From Chara braunii (Eukaryota; Streptophyta; Charophyceae; Charales; Characeae): a stretch of 25,120 bases of DNA. Positions within the stretch are counted from its first letter, which is position 1; each line of letters begins with the position of its first letter. Below are positions 1 through 9,568 of the stretch, in pieces. The stretch spans positions 1,172,385-1,197,504 of the forward strand of contig BFEA01000135.1 in the NCBI GenBank assembly GCA_003427395.1, in the 5' to 3' direction. The notes under the pieces are model-generated. The model saw nothing but the letters and a program-made list of their open reading frames with translations. It did not search any database and was not told the DNA's origin. Made by a program: the position numbers and the translations under genes.

Positions 1-260
1 GAGGAGGAGTTAGCATAGCGATAGGTTAGAGGCAGCCATAGCTGCCATAGCTATAGTTAGTAGTGAGTGTGTGAGTGTGCTCGAGTGTTAGAGTGATGCG
101 TGTGGGATATCCAGGGTGATCCAGTGTATGTGAACAGTGAGATGTTTGTGCGCTGAGGTCGCCATAGCCAATTGGGAGTGAACTCGTATCTGAAAACCAT
201 ATCTCTATATATCATTAAAGAGAATTGCCCTGGTGAGCCATAGGCAGAAAGGGAGAACTT
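1..260 (-). repeat. Dispersed repeat, inverted partner of 19690-19960
   Basis: The reverse complement of this stretch resembles 19690-19960. The clearest shared block is 'ggatcaccctggata' followed by a CA/CT-rich stretch of 'cacac' motifs and a 'gctatgg' repeat near the end. An upstream block 'ggctatggcg' followed by 'cagcgc' is also shared. The copies are diverged but colinear, so this is a dispersed repeat rather than chance low complexity. It runs off the left edge of the window. No known family was recognised. Confidence 0.6.
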
Positions 261-300
261 GATCTGTGAGACTGTGACGTTATATCTCGTCAAACAGGGG

Positions 301-735
301 CCTCGCTCCACTACTCTAGACTCCCGAAGTTTCGAGAGTAACGCCTCGCTCCACTTACTCCAGACTGGAACTCATGACAACTCTCAGCCTTCGAGAGCTG
401 TCTGTCAGAGAGCGCTCTCTCTCGAAGGGGGGCACTCTCGATTTGTATAGAGTTCACAGCCTGCAACGCTCAGGTTTTCTAGTGTCCTCCCTCCTACCCC
501 CGCTCCGGCCTCTTTTTTCGTGAGTGTGCCTCCTGCCCCAACCATCAGAATGAGCTGGCGCCGTCATCTAGCGCTGTAGAAGGGCTGTCATGTAGCGCTG
601 AAAAATTCGCGAGTGCTTCTATAGTTCTTGAGTCTGGAGTAAGTGGAGCGATGCTTCTTTTTCCAAGAGTTCTAGACCTCTGAGAGTTCTAGAAGCACTC
701 ACAATTTTTCTCGTGAGTCTAGTGTGGTGGAGCGA
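301..735. repeat. Inverted repeat pair
   Basis: Positions 347-366 (cgctccacttactccagact) are the exact reverse complement of 631-650. A second, imperfect pair is 301-323 against 714-735. The arms therefore face each other across about 260 bases, and the right arm runs directly into the 30-bp minisatellite. The intervening sequence, 380-630, contains no gene that can be supported. Confidence 0.7.
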
Positions 736-836
736 GACCCCAGATCTTCTAATGTGGTGGAGCGAGGCCCCAGATCTTCTAGTGTGGTGGAGCAAGACCC
801 CAGATCTTCTAGTGTGGTGGAGCGAGACCCCAGATC
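721..836. repeat. 30-bp minisatellite, about 3.9 copies
   Basis: Units start at 721, 751, 781 and 811. Each is 30 bp, with the core 'gtggtggagcgagacccc' followed by 'agatcttct'. Units differ by one or two bases. The last unit ends in the perfect 12-bp palindrome cccagatctggg at 829-840. Because the period is a multiple of three, the repeat is open in several frames, which explains long frames here that should not be read as genes. Confidence 0.95.
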
Positions 837-840
837 TGGG

Positions 841-1320
841 TGGTAAACGGTAGGCAGCACAGCAGAGAGGGAGGGAGAAGAGGACAAGAAAAGAGGGGCT
901 GTGCGCTGACCCACACCAGATGGAAAACTCAACAGATTGTCGGTTCACACCCCATCACAAGCCAGCAAAACACCCATGAAACAAAGAAAGGTCTGTCACA
1001 GCCAAAAAATACACTCTAGACACGCCGCTGGCACTAGAGGCACAGCATGGCCGCGTATCTATGGCCAAGATCACTGCTGCTCTACCTGACTGGAGAAAAC
1101 CGTAGCAGGGTGCTAGCGAAGTCGTGGTATATATCGTCAATATATATATATTATATAGATGTATATGCATATGTATATGTATATGTATATTATTATTAGA
1201 TTTTTCAAGGACAATGGCCTTGAGGTATCATCATGGAAAAGGTCGGCCCCAAGAGATTCAGACTTGTCTTTTTCGTCTGATTCCATTGCAATCATCTGAC
1301 TGATTCCATCAGGATTTGAA
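841..1320. other. No gene seen; AT-rich tract
   Basis: No coding signature was found. An AT-rich simple-sequence tract (TATATA and GTATAT motifs) occupies about 1139-1197. Confidence 0.5.
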
Positions 1321-1330
1321 CTCTCTCTTT

Positions 1331-1493
1331 TTTTTTTTTTTTTTTTTTTTTTCAACTCAAGTCTGTTTGTCAACAGTTCCATGGGTATACAATTCAGGCA
1401 CATGGGTCGGGTCTTGGCCTCGTTATCATCATCATCATCATCATCATCTTCTTCTTCTTCTTCTTCTTCTTCTTCTTCTTCTTCTTCTTCTTC
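1331..1493. repeat. Poly(T) and compound (ATC)n/(TTC)n microsatellites
   Basis: A T run at about 1329-1352 is followed by roughly eight ATC units (about 1425-1448) and about fifteen TTC units (about 1448-1493). Read on the minus strand, the T run is a poly(A) preceded by sequence resembling the minus strand at 20585-20610. It may be the tail of a retroposed sequence. Confidence 0.9.
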
Positions 1494-1874
1494 TGCTCAT
1501 TATCTTCTATTCAGGGCATATTCATACTAGGGACTTTTTTTTTTTTTCCCTTTTTAAAGCAAATCCCTGGACGTGATTACAGCCAGGTTCGTCCAGGAGT
1601 GGCCGTAATTGCAGCCAGACGCATTTCGGAGAGTGGTAGTGTGAGTATGCTCCCATTCATGATAGAATAATCATCTAGCATTTTGAGAGCATTTTTTTTG
1701 TTTTTTTGGCTTTTTTTCTTGCGCTGTATCTGGCTGTACTGACCAAGATCCAGCTGACTCTTTCCGTAAAAAAAGAAGAAGAAAAAAAAGAAAAAGAAAA
1801 AAGAAAAAAAGATCCTGTCATCAAGTTTTGTCCTTTCCACGTCAGCCTGGGGAACTAGGATTAGGTCCACATCA

Positions 1875-1909
1875 CACTTGTTGTAATATCAGCCTTGGCC
1901 ACTGGGCCC

Positions 1910-1947
<38 letters not shown>

Positions 1948-1956
1948 ACTTGTTGT
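1875..1956 (+). mobile_element. Short 5'-truncated retroposon with poly(A) and target duplication
   Basis: The 10-mer cacttgttgt occurs at 1875-1884 and again at 1947-1956. Between the copies lie about 29 bases of unique sequence followed by about 33 A residues that abut the second copy. A perfect flanking duplication with a poly(A) tail at the 3' boundary is the usual mark of target-primed reverse transcription by LINE machinery. The body is too short to assign to a family. Confidence 0.75.
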
Positions 1957-2186
1957 CCATTTCCCAAGGCAACCTCCCTTTATCTAAAGTGAACATGGAC
2001 GTAAACGTGATCCTGTACACTCTGGAAAAGTGTGCGTGTGATCATGCCCTAACTTAAAGGAACATTATCCTGTAGCCCTACTGCCACTGCCTTGCAGGAA
2101 GATCATTGTAGGGACTTGATAGTTTTGTAATTTTTGCATCTAATAATGAGTTTCTGTTGTTTTTTTTGCGTTTTTGTTTTGATGAG

Positions 2187-2239
2187 GAATTCGAGTTGCA
2201 AAAAAAAAAAAAAAAAAAAAAAAAAAGAATTCGAGTTGC
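2187..2239 (+). mobile_element. Tail-only poly(A) insertion with 13-bp target duplication
   Basis: The 13-mer gaattcgagttgc occurs at 2187-2199 and 2227-2239. The only sequence between the copies is an uninterrupted run of about 27 A residues (2200-2226). This is what retroposition would leave if reverse transcription copied only the poly(A) tail. Assembly or replication slippage is less likely because the duplicated 13-mer is not A-rich. Confidence 0.8.
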
Positions 2240-2280
2240 GACATCATGAAGATCATAGCAAAACTGAATTAAAATGATGT

Positions 2281-2473
2281 TTTTTTTTTTTGTGTGTGTG
2301 TGTGTGTGTGTTTTCCGAATTTTATGTTAGACGAATGATATCTTATCCTTCTCGACCTGTTCTGTCCACAAAACGACGTCTTTTTTTTTAATTTCTTCTT
2401 TTTCTTTTTCTTTCTTTTTTCAAGGTTGACAGTTAGGTCATCACATGCATGCATGCATGCATGCATGCATGCA
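2281..2473. repeat. T-run/(GT)n, pyrimidine tract and (ATGC)n microsatellites
   Basis: T11 followed by (GT)n lies at 2280-2310, a T/C-rich tract at 2382-2420 and (ATGC)n at 2445-2473. No gene is visible. Confidence 0.9.
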
Positions 2474-3129
2474 CACGTCAAACACATTGCTTTATTACGG
2501 GCCCGGCCCAGTGCCCAAGGCAAAATACAATGCAGCCCAAAGTTCTAAATTCAGGGGGGCAGCAAAGTCTCCAGCCTCGTCAGACAGGCGGAGTCCCTCC
2601 CCTGTGACAAAAGTCTAAATTCTTCGACATGTAAAAAAGGAATAGCAACAAGTAGCAAGATATTTTATTGTATTAATCAGGGGGCAGTCCCCAAGGCAAA
2701 GTACGTAAGTGGAGTACAAACGGAGAACTGTCAGGTGATTTCACACTGCAGAGGGCACAGACTCCTGTCACACATTGAAATGCCAGGCAAGGTCCCACGT
2801 ATCTGGTCTGTTAATTTCTGGCGTTCGATTTTCATCATCCCAGCGGGGGTGTACAGCTTATGGAGCGGAAGGCGGCAGACACCTCCAGAAAAACTTATAT
2901 CTTCGATGACAGACCCAAGGTGGGGTATACGGAGCAGACTAGAACATCAGCAGTGCCCTTGGAGGTCAAGTGGTAAACTCATTGCCGTGTCAGACGAGTA
3001 ATCTCTGACCTTATTACTTCACTATATGCGGGACCTAATTGGCTACAAGTAGAATAAGCAATATGGGTGATGCCAGTGGAGGCTGGGGAAAGGTCCACCC
3101 TGGTTTCCCAGGTCACGACGGCCTCATTG
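2474..3129. other. No supported gene; short direct repeat
   Basis: A similar 20-mer occurs at about 2508-2527 and 2684-2703 (core 'cccaaggcaaa'). The frame at 2735-3001 has no recognisable domain. Given the LINE 3' end that follows, it could be decayed upstream LINE sequence. Confidence 0.35.
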
Positions 3130-3568
3130 AGGAATTTTTGGCAGGGGTTTCACAATATTTTTCCAGCTAAATTTCGCAGCCTCGCCTAGTTACAGTCGCA
3201 CAGAGATTGTACCCACGGCCAAATCGCTGCGGGGGAATAGGATGGAAATAGACCTAGTACTTTGTTGCAGATGCATAAAAGAGGTTGAAATGGCCAACCA
3301 CTTGTGCTGGGAATGTGTGGAGTCCAGAAAGAATATGGACATCATGGTGGGGGAAGTTGTGGGACAAACGTGTAGATAAAAAAATAAAATGGGGGGGAGG
3401 GGAAAAAAAAAAAAAAAAAAAAAAAAAAGAATGGGAGGAAGGATATGTTATACAGGGGGTGGTGGCCAATGCAGAAACAGTGGGTCAAGAATGGAGCTGC
3501 TACGTTGCTACTTTCTGCAGGGCAGCGATCATGTACTCCATCTGGACCCTAAGGAATGACAGATAGAT
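3130..3568 (+). pseudogene. LINE ORF2 C-terminal remnant (RT zinc-binding domain)
   Basis: Conceptual translation gives a degenerate version of the zinc-binding domain that follows reverse transcriptase in plant-type LINEs. The pattern is a Pro-Ala-Lys-Phe segment near 3170, a Cys-x2-Cys pair at 3263 and 3272, and His-x4-Cys at 3299 and 3314. The end reads IMYSIWTLRND, resembling the C-terminal tail of these proteins. The frame shifts after the His/Cys pair, and a long A run lies at 3402-3428. The remnant is 5' truncated and not functional. The assignment rests on motif spacing only. Confidence 0.55.
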
Positions 3569-3602
3569 TGTTCAGGAAAAAAGTTTTATTCGGACTGCGG
3601 TT

Positions 3603-3790
3603 ATGAATCTTATCTTGTGGAATGTCAGGGCACTCATCTGGTCAGACGGTCGAAAAAACAATCGCTGGGCGAAAAACAGAAAGAGTGCAAGGAGTTGGCT
3701 CTTCAGAACGTGGGGGGCGAAAGTTAGGTTTCTGAAGTCTACTGCCCGGGGTGGGATTTGCGTTTTGCCTTGGCGGATGGGACCATGTCC
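3603..3790 (+). pseudogene. Possible LINE endonuclease (EEP) N-terminal fragment
   Basis: The frame opens MNLILWNVRAL, which resembles the first strand of the apurinic-like endonuclease at the start of LINE ORF2 (commonly a WNVRGL-type motif). About 85 bases later, in another frame, KELALQ resembles the LALQE motif of the same domain, implying a frameshift. After that, similarity is lost. It begins only about 35 bases after the LINE C-terminal remnant. A chance resemblance is possible because the recognisable part is short. Confidence 0.35.
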
Positions 3791-3799
3791 CCCATGAAG

Positions 3800-4352
3800 A
3801 TACTGTCTAATCTTCGCAGGTCAGCTCTCCGGGGTGGCCTTCTGATACTGACTCTTGTGCACAAACTATTTACAGAACTCTATGAGACTGATGGAATGCG
3901 CCACAGCAGGTGGGTGAGGGTAGCTTGTCACTCTGATCTGGCGCCTCTGGATGAAGAGTCATGAAGGCCTAGTTCGATTTTATAGGCGTAGGAAGGGGAC
4001 TGTGAAGCCCCACACTGCCAACTCATGAGAGTAAGGGTCCTGGAGAATTAACAACAACAAGCTTGGGTGTACGAACCCACCATCCCGATAAGTGATGAAC
4101 CAATTTCGGTTTCGCGCGATTTTCTGCGCGATAGCAATGAGGGGTCCTAAGATGGGAAGGATGGGCCAATTACGGGAGATCGGGATCGAAGGGAAATTGC
4201 ATCGGTGTCCTCGCTTCTTCGCCTTTTTGCGTCGCTTCTTTTTGGATGGCTGGGTTCTGGGCCGGGCAAGTCCCGAGATGGCCGACTGAGTGGCTGTCGC
4301 ACCGACAAAGGCGCGATTAATAATGTTTGACATTGCTTCTTTCTTGTTCTGT
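3800..4352. other. No gene seen
   Basis: Neither strand shows a recognisable domain. Open frames here are short and basic, and follow local composition. Confidence 0.4.
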
Positions 4353-4862
4353 TGTCGGGTTTTAGGCGCGGAGGTCACGCGGGAAGTTTTGTTTCTTTTT
4401 GAATTTCTTTTTTGAATCTTGTCGAGCCCTCGATGGCTCTCGGAATTTCGGACTTTCTTTTCGGAATTTGCGTTTTATTAAAGTTCCTTTTGCAACAAGT
4501 TTAGGAATTTAGGAATTTAGGAATTCGGGATTTTTTTTGCCGCGCGTTATCTTTCTTGCGCGCTTCTTTTTGCGGCTGCAGCGGAGCTCTGATTAGTCGG
4601 CGCCCTTAATCTCGTGTGTAACCGTAATTTTTGGGCAGGCGCCATTGTAACTGTATCTCTGTTCTTGAGCTTCGTCTTTCCCGCTTTCTCCTTTCCTTTT
4701 TGCTGTGGCTGTCTAGCCCACGGGCTGCATGATCGGATCAATGCTTGGAGAGTGGCCACGTCCCCCACGCCGCGGTCTGACCATGCAGAACGTTGGCGCT
4801 CCCTCTCCTAATCTCCTTTCTAAGTCTTTGCAATTTCATGTTCTTCGCGCTTGCATGCACGC

Positions 4863-4869
4863 TATAAAT
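4863..4869 (+). promoter_or_regulatory. TATA-like box
   Basis: GCTATAAATTT lies about 100 bases upstream of a splice-donor consensus. The second copy of the module carries GCTATAAT at about 19289-19296 in the same relative position. Confidence 0.4.
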
Positions 4870-4959
4870 TTCGGTTGTGCGATTAGATAGCTCTCTTAAC
4901 AAGTTGTTGGAAGCTCGGGGTAGCGTGATCAGTGAGGGTCGGCTCACGAGCGAAGTAAG

Positions 4960-4967
4960 AGGTAAGT
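4960..4967 (+). promoter_or_regulatory. 5' splice-site consensus AG|GTAAGT
   Basis: AGGTAAGT is a strong match to the eukaryotic donor consensus. The aligned position in the second copy (19356-19363) is AGGTGAGT, also a good donor. Conservation of a donor in two diverged copies suggests a spliced leader transcript, but no acceptor was assigned. Confidence 0.35.
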
Positions 4968-5130
4968 TGAAGTGGGAGTCGGGCGAGACGACGAACTGGT
5001 GCCAAATGCGCGGGGTTGACGCGTGGGGCTACGACCGACTGTAGTGCGCGGGCGAACCTAACGGGTGCACGAGGACTAAGCGGGGTGACGACTTTGTGGG
5101 TTGGTGCGTGACGACGGACTGTCCGCATCG

Positions 5131-5160
5131 GAGAGAGAGAGAGAGGAAGAGAGCTGAGCT
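5131..5160. repeat. Short (GA)n tract
   Basis: A GA-rich tract lies at the same place in the module as the long (GA)n at 19520-19587, directly after the shared 'ctaagcggggtgacgact' block. Confidence 0.8.
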
Positions 5161-5754
5161 TGATGGACGTGGATTTGCAATTTTCTTTGTCTTTTCCTTT
5201 AGTTTTGTATATAAGTTTTGATTTCGGCTCGAGCGATTCGCTCTCATTTCCCTTCGGCATCTTTGTTTCAAAATTGGTCCTTGTATGATGTCTCATTCTG
5301 TCTCAGTCCTCCCTCTTTTGTGTGTATGGGATGAACTAGCTCGGATGGAATGATATGTTTGTCGTTTTTGCGTAGTCATCATCATTGCTTGTCACTTTGA
5401 TCCGTTGTTAGTATGGTAGGAGTTCTGATGTTGTTGCGATGTCTGATGTGTGATGACACCTTGCATGCTCAAAAATGATTGCTTGTGGGACCACTGAGTG
5501 ATTAGATGATTGGGTAGTTCTCCTTGACACATGGCGATTTTTGCCTGAGGGATTAAATTCTCACTTTGGCGTAAGCGCCAGCCAACAGGCCCGGGTGCAA
5601 GCGAACACCTCGTGTGGATACGTGTAAGCGCGATCTGAATTGAGCGGCCTACACGTGTCCACGCGCAGCGAGTCACGATCGTTGACGAACCTGGCACCTC
5701 CAGTGTCAGGATAGGCAAGGAATTTTCCTCCTAAGCTAGCAGGAATTTCCGACA

Positions 5755-6682
5755 CCATATCTGGAGATCCCCCTGTCAGTCAGATGCATACGAGAGGCTT
5801 CCACTACGCCGCAATGACAGGATGATGTACACACGGGACTCAGGGTACTTCGAGCCCTGGGAAGAAGAAGAACATCTTAAGCGGAGATACTGGGAATTTC
5901 CCGGCCTAACCGAGAACCGATTGTGCCCCAGGGAGTTTCACTGTGCCGTAACCAGCGATCCAAGATGCCCCGATTACCCAACTACGTATAACACGCAATA
6001 TTTCATATCCCCCGACTTCGTCGTTATCGCTACCAATTTCCCTCCCTTCCATCTCCTCCTCCCGTATCACCAACTCACGGTCATACCGTGGAATTCCATC
6101 GCCCCGTATTGGCCCCTCACACCGCGCAGAAGCTGCAGACGACGTGGTCACCGCCGAACCCCTGGAACTACGGAGCCTCACCATAACGCGCGGTGACAGA
6201 CGCCACGTGTCTGCACCCGAAGTTCTGACTCATAGGAATCGCAACCCTTACGAACGGGCCTCTCCCGAACCGCCGTCACCAAAACAGACGGATCGGACAG
6301 CCCTTGATGCACCACACATGTCATCTACCTTATGTTGCACGACATCGACCGCCGTCAAACCAGAAGTAACCCGCCCCTTAGCCCTATTGCATCTATGCCT
6401 CTAGACCCTTGCCACAGGAGACTCAGTTCCGACCTGGGACTCTACCCCCACTTTCCCCAAAAATCCTTGGTACACCCCTTTTCGCACTTCTTGGCCCACA
6501 TCCCACTCCGATCAGAAAGTCGCGCCGGGCGTGAGGTTGGTATTGGAGCCCGACACGTGGATGGGTTCTAGGATTCATAGCTAGGCGATCTGGCTAACAG
6601 GGGACGACCTCGACCCCAGAACGCGCATCGAAGCGACCCCGTCGTGACTAGAAGCCGGTCTGCGGCTTGACGAGCGGTCAAC
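5755..6682 (+). other. Leader of the Ty3/gypsy element, possibly with decayed gag N-terminus
   Basis: The longest frame (5822-6196) has no recognised domain. In another frame around 6010-6110 the translation is rich in Pro, Arg and Tyr (for example FPSLPSPPPVSPTHG), a composition common at the N-terminus of plant gag proteins. No primer-binding site or polyadenylation signal was identified. Confidence 0.3.
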
Positions 6683-7735
6683 ATGAACCCTAATTAACAG
6701 AACCCGAATCCATAACAGAACCCCAACCAACCAATAAATCCTAATCAACCCTCACCACAAGCACGGGCTCTCATGACGCCACCCGATCTCTATCTATTCG
6801 ACCCTGCACATCATCTCGCTGAAGCATGGTTGGCCACGCTCCGAGCTCAACGGTACGATGATAATGAGGCACAGGTGAACATTCCCGCTCGATTGGGAGG
6901 AGACGCTCATCATTGGTTCAACACCTACGTATGGGTAGATCTCCCTACGTTCGAGCGAGATTTCCTGAACCGATTTGATTATATCCACCCTGAACAGACC
7001 CTTTTCATGATTAAAGATCGAGTTAAAAAACCCCTCGAATCTGTCACCGAGTATCGAAACCGATTCTACAGGATGTTTGTGAAAACGGAACGAGGCGAAC
7101 AAGTAGGCAGAGATTTGTTCATCGACGGACTTCGCAGCCGAACGATGAGGGCGAAATAGCGAAAACAGTTCTCCCCCATCAATCACATGTTGTAACAGAT
7201 CATGGCAGCCGCAGAGGAAATGGAACGAAAGTTCGCCGCAAGTTTCCTAGAAGGGGAAGATTATCCTAGGGAAGGAGACTCATCTGAACTGGCAAGGGCT
7301 AAGGCTGAGCTGGCCGCATTACAAAATAAGTTCGAAAACATGGGGTTTGTGTTTGGCACGGTCACCTATCTAGAACAGATTACCCCCAAACGACCCACCC
7401 TGAATGTGGTTACAAGCATGCCCGTTCCAGTAATGACAGCACCCCCACCGTCAATCGAAAGTCCTGCACGATCAAATGAAGCAGCTGCCTTATTTAGAAC
7501 TAACTAAAAAACTGGTCAATCTGATTCAGGAAAGAAAAAAGGAACAGCAGGAACACAATGCACGAATAGAAGCGATGATGAGGTCGATGCGAACAATAGC
7601 GGTGCGTGTCGCGCAGCTTCAACACGGACTGACTTTGCCACCACCTCCTGCAGGGGTCCCAGACAATCTGAATGTCTGTTACATGTGTAAACAACCAGGG
7701 CACATAGCCTAGGATTGCCCGCATCGACCCCCACA
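6683..7735 (+). pseudogene. gag: Gag polyprotein pseudogene with CCHC zinc knuckle
   Basis: An ATG at 6683 opens an Asn/Pro/Gln-rich linker interrupted by TAA at 6695 and 6713. The capsid-like retrotransposon gag domain follows from about 6773, with AEAWLATL, DAHHWFNTYV, FERDFLNRF and SVTEYRNRF segments. Further stops are a TAG at 7157 and a TAA near 7193. The frame then changes near 7480-7505. In the new frame a Cys-x2-Cys-x4-His-x4-Cys knuckle runs 7677-7718 (CYMCKQPGHIA, stop, DC), with a TAG at 7710 inside it. Gag would package element RNA in cytoplasmic particles; this copy is broken in the knuckle itself. Confidence 0.85.
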
Positions 7736-8878
7736 ACCGCGAGTTGGGGCTGCACCTATAGGAGCAGCCCCGATCGCTAACAGGTCGGGACGAGTAGGGG
7801 CGCTGATGGAAGAAATGGAAGGAGGCGGAAGCGCATTAGCTACGATGGAGGAAGCTGCTGAACTAATCTCATTGGATCAGTACGTAACGCTTGGATATCC
7901 GGGGCTTGGGATGATTGGAACGATTAGACCTGCGCCGGAACAAAGGGAAGTGGCGGAATGGCGACCCTCTCCCGGAGAGATGGAGTCGGGAGGACCCACT
8001 TTCGTCACTGGGAGATCGATGTTTTGAACATCGTTCAAGCCTTGGATCATCGGATTCCTCTTCCGATCGGTCATCTCCTTTCGATATCGGAACAAGCCAA
8101 CGAACAGATGTTGCAACATTGCAAGGCGAATCGGAAACGATTCGCCCGTGCCCGAACAGCGCGCACAAAAGCAAAAAATCCCACGCCAGATGAAAATGCA
8201 GCAGGTACTTCGGACCCGATACGGTTAGGATTGATTCAAAAGGATGATCATTTCCTACGGATTAGACCAATACCATGGAAATCCGCAGAGTGCGACATCG
8301 AGGTATGGGGAGTCCCGTATAATGCTATTATCGATTCTGGAGCCGCTGTCCTGACTATCTCATTACGGGTAGTTGAAAGGGCAGGGAGAAGGAACGATCT
8401 GATCATGCTTGCGGAAAAAGATCAACTTGTTTCAGCAGACTAAGAAAAAATTAAAACAGTGGGATGGATGACCAATGTTGCCTTGCGATTAGGGAAAGTG
8501 CATGCGTTGGGAGATGCCGTAGTCTTAGGCGTAAATACTTACGACGCCCTTTTTGGCCTTGCCACTCTTGTGGCCTTGCGAGCCAATCTTGACTTTGAGA
8601 GGCGATCGATTGTCCTCCGGAATACAGGAGGACAGCCCTATGTTGTACCTATGAGGCTGACCCTTCAAACCACGGCTAATGTAACCCGACGAGTTTCTTC
8701 AATAATGGCGGGAACTCTCTGCGTGATCACCTGGGATAACTCTGCCAACGGTGAGCAATCTTTGAAGGACGCGAACAGCAGTGACGAAGACGATCCGATA
8801 ATTCTGGAGATGGCCCAACAACGTATCTATTACCCTGTGCAACGAGCAAACACGAAATCGCTAAGCTTGACTGATTAG
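7736..8878 (+). pseudogene. Aspartic protease region pseudogene
   Basis: After the knuckle the gag frame continues to a stop at 8025, and a second frame opens from about 7958. The protease motif AIIDSGAAV has its catalytic DSG at 8333-8341, matching the D-S/T-G of retropepsins. A TAA at 8441 interrupts the domain. Beyond it the same frame continues with VLGVNTYDALFGLATL (8540-8590), which resembles the LLG segment closing the retropepsin fold, and ends at a TAG at 8876. This enzyme would process the polyprotein in an intact element. The frame is shared with 8900-9568, so the region was once one pol reading frame. Confidence 0.8.
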
Positions 8879-9568
8879 AGTCTACAAAGAACACAAGCCA
8901 TGATTATGGATGAACCCCTCGTGCAGATTTCGAGGATGGTCGATTCTTTGGAACCCCCTCGAACCCTGTACGAAGGTATCTTCTCTTTACTCGCACGATA
9001 TAATGACAAAAGCCACTACTGCGACATCACAAATATTCCACGATCCCTTTTGTCACCTGCAAAAGAGATACGATTGATACGCTTAGGGATGGAGACTAAT
9101 TCTTTGGAACCCCCTGAGCGCCTTGAAATTGGACTCGGAATCAAAATCGCAACGGAACCCGTGCCATGGTAGGACACCTGAGACGGAATAACGTCGGAAG
9201 AACACGTGACCATTCGGGAGCAGGCCGCACAGATGATGGTGACGGTATTCTCCTGGCGATCGGATAATCCGTTTATTTCCGCGCCCCCACCCGAAAGTGC
9301 TAAGCGGGTAAGTACGAAACAGATCGATGTACGGATAGGGTATCAACTGTATGAATTGTACATGCTCCAATACGTACCTGATGAGATCCATCACCAAATC
9401 GTGGATATTTTGAAGGAATACAAAGGAGCGATTAGTGTGACGAACACAGACATCGGACTGTCGTTAGTCGTACAGCACGAAATTCGGACCGAAAACCATC
9501 CCCCGATCCACTGTGCCCTACAGGTATTCCCTGGTGGAACGAAAAACGGTCCTTCAGCGGATCCATAA
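8879..9568 (+). pseudogene. Protease-RT linker pseudogene
   Basis: The same frame as the protease continues through stops at 8876, 9170 and 9179 to 9568. No catalytic domain is recognisable. The last part (about 9440-9530), TNTDIGLSLVVQHEIRTEN followed by the start of the RT entry segment, resembles the region just before the RT fingers in gypsy elements. A frame change near 9515-9535 then leads into RT proper. Confidence 0.7.

Larger units (their letters stand above)
4353..5754 (+). repeat. Candidate 5' LTR or promoter module of the Ty3/gypsy element
   Basis: The segment begins TGTCGG (4353) and ends CCGACA (5754), short terminal inverted repeats of the TG..CA type seen on LTRs. It lies upstream of gag on the same strand, with a TATA-like box inside. 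A three-fold 'aggaattt' repeat lies at about 4503-4527. The part from about 4560 to 5300 has a diverged copy at 19080-19680. No 3' LTR is available to confirm the boundaries, and no convincing primer-binding site follows 5754. The LTR reading is inference; the duplicated module is seen directly. Confidence 0.3.

Noticed and set aside
619-948. Minus-strand frames over the 30-bp minisatellite
   Set aside because: The ten-residue periodicity is a direct product of the 30-bp tandem repeat.
5906-6184. Minus-strand frame opposite the gypsy leader
   Set aside because: No domain is visible, and it lies within the plus-strand leader of the element.
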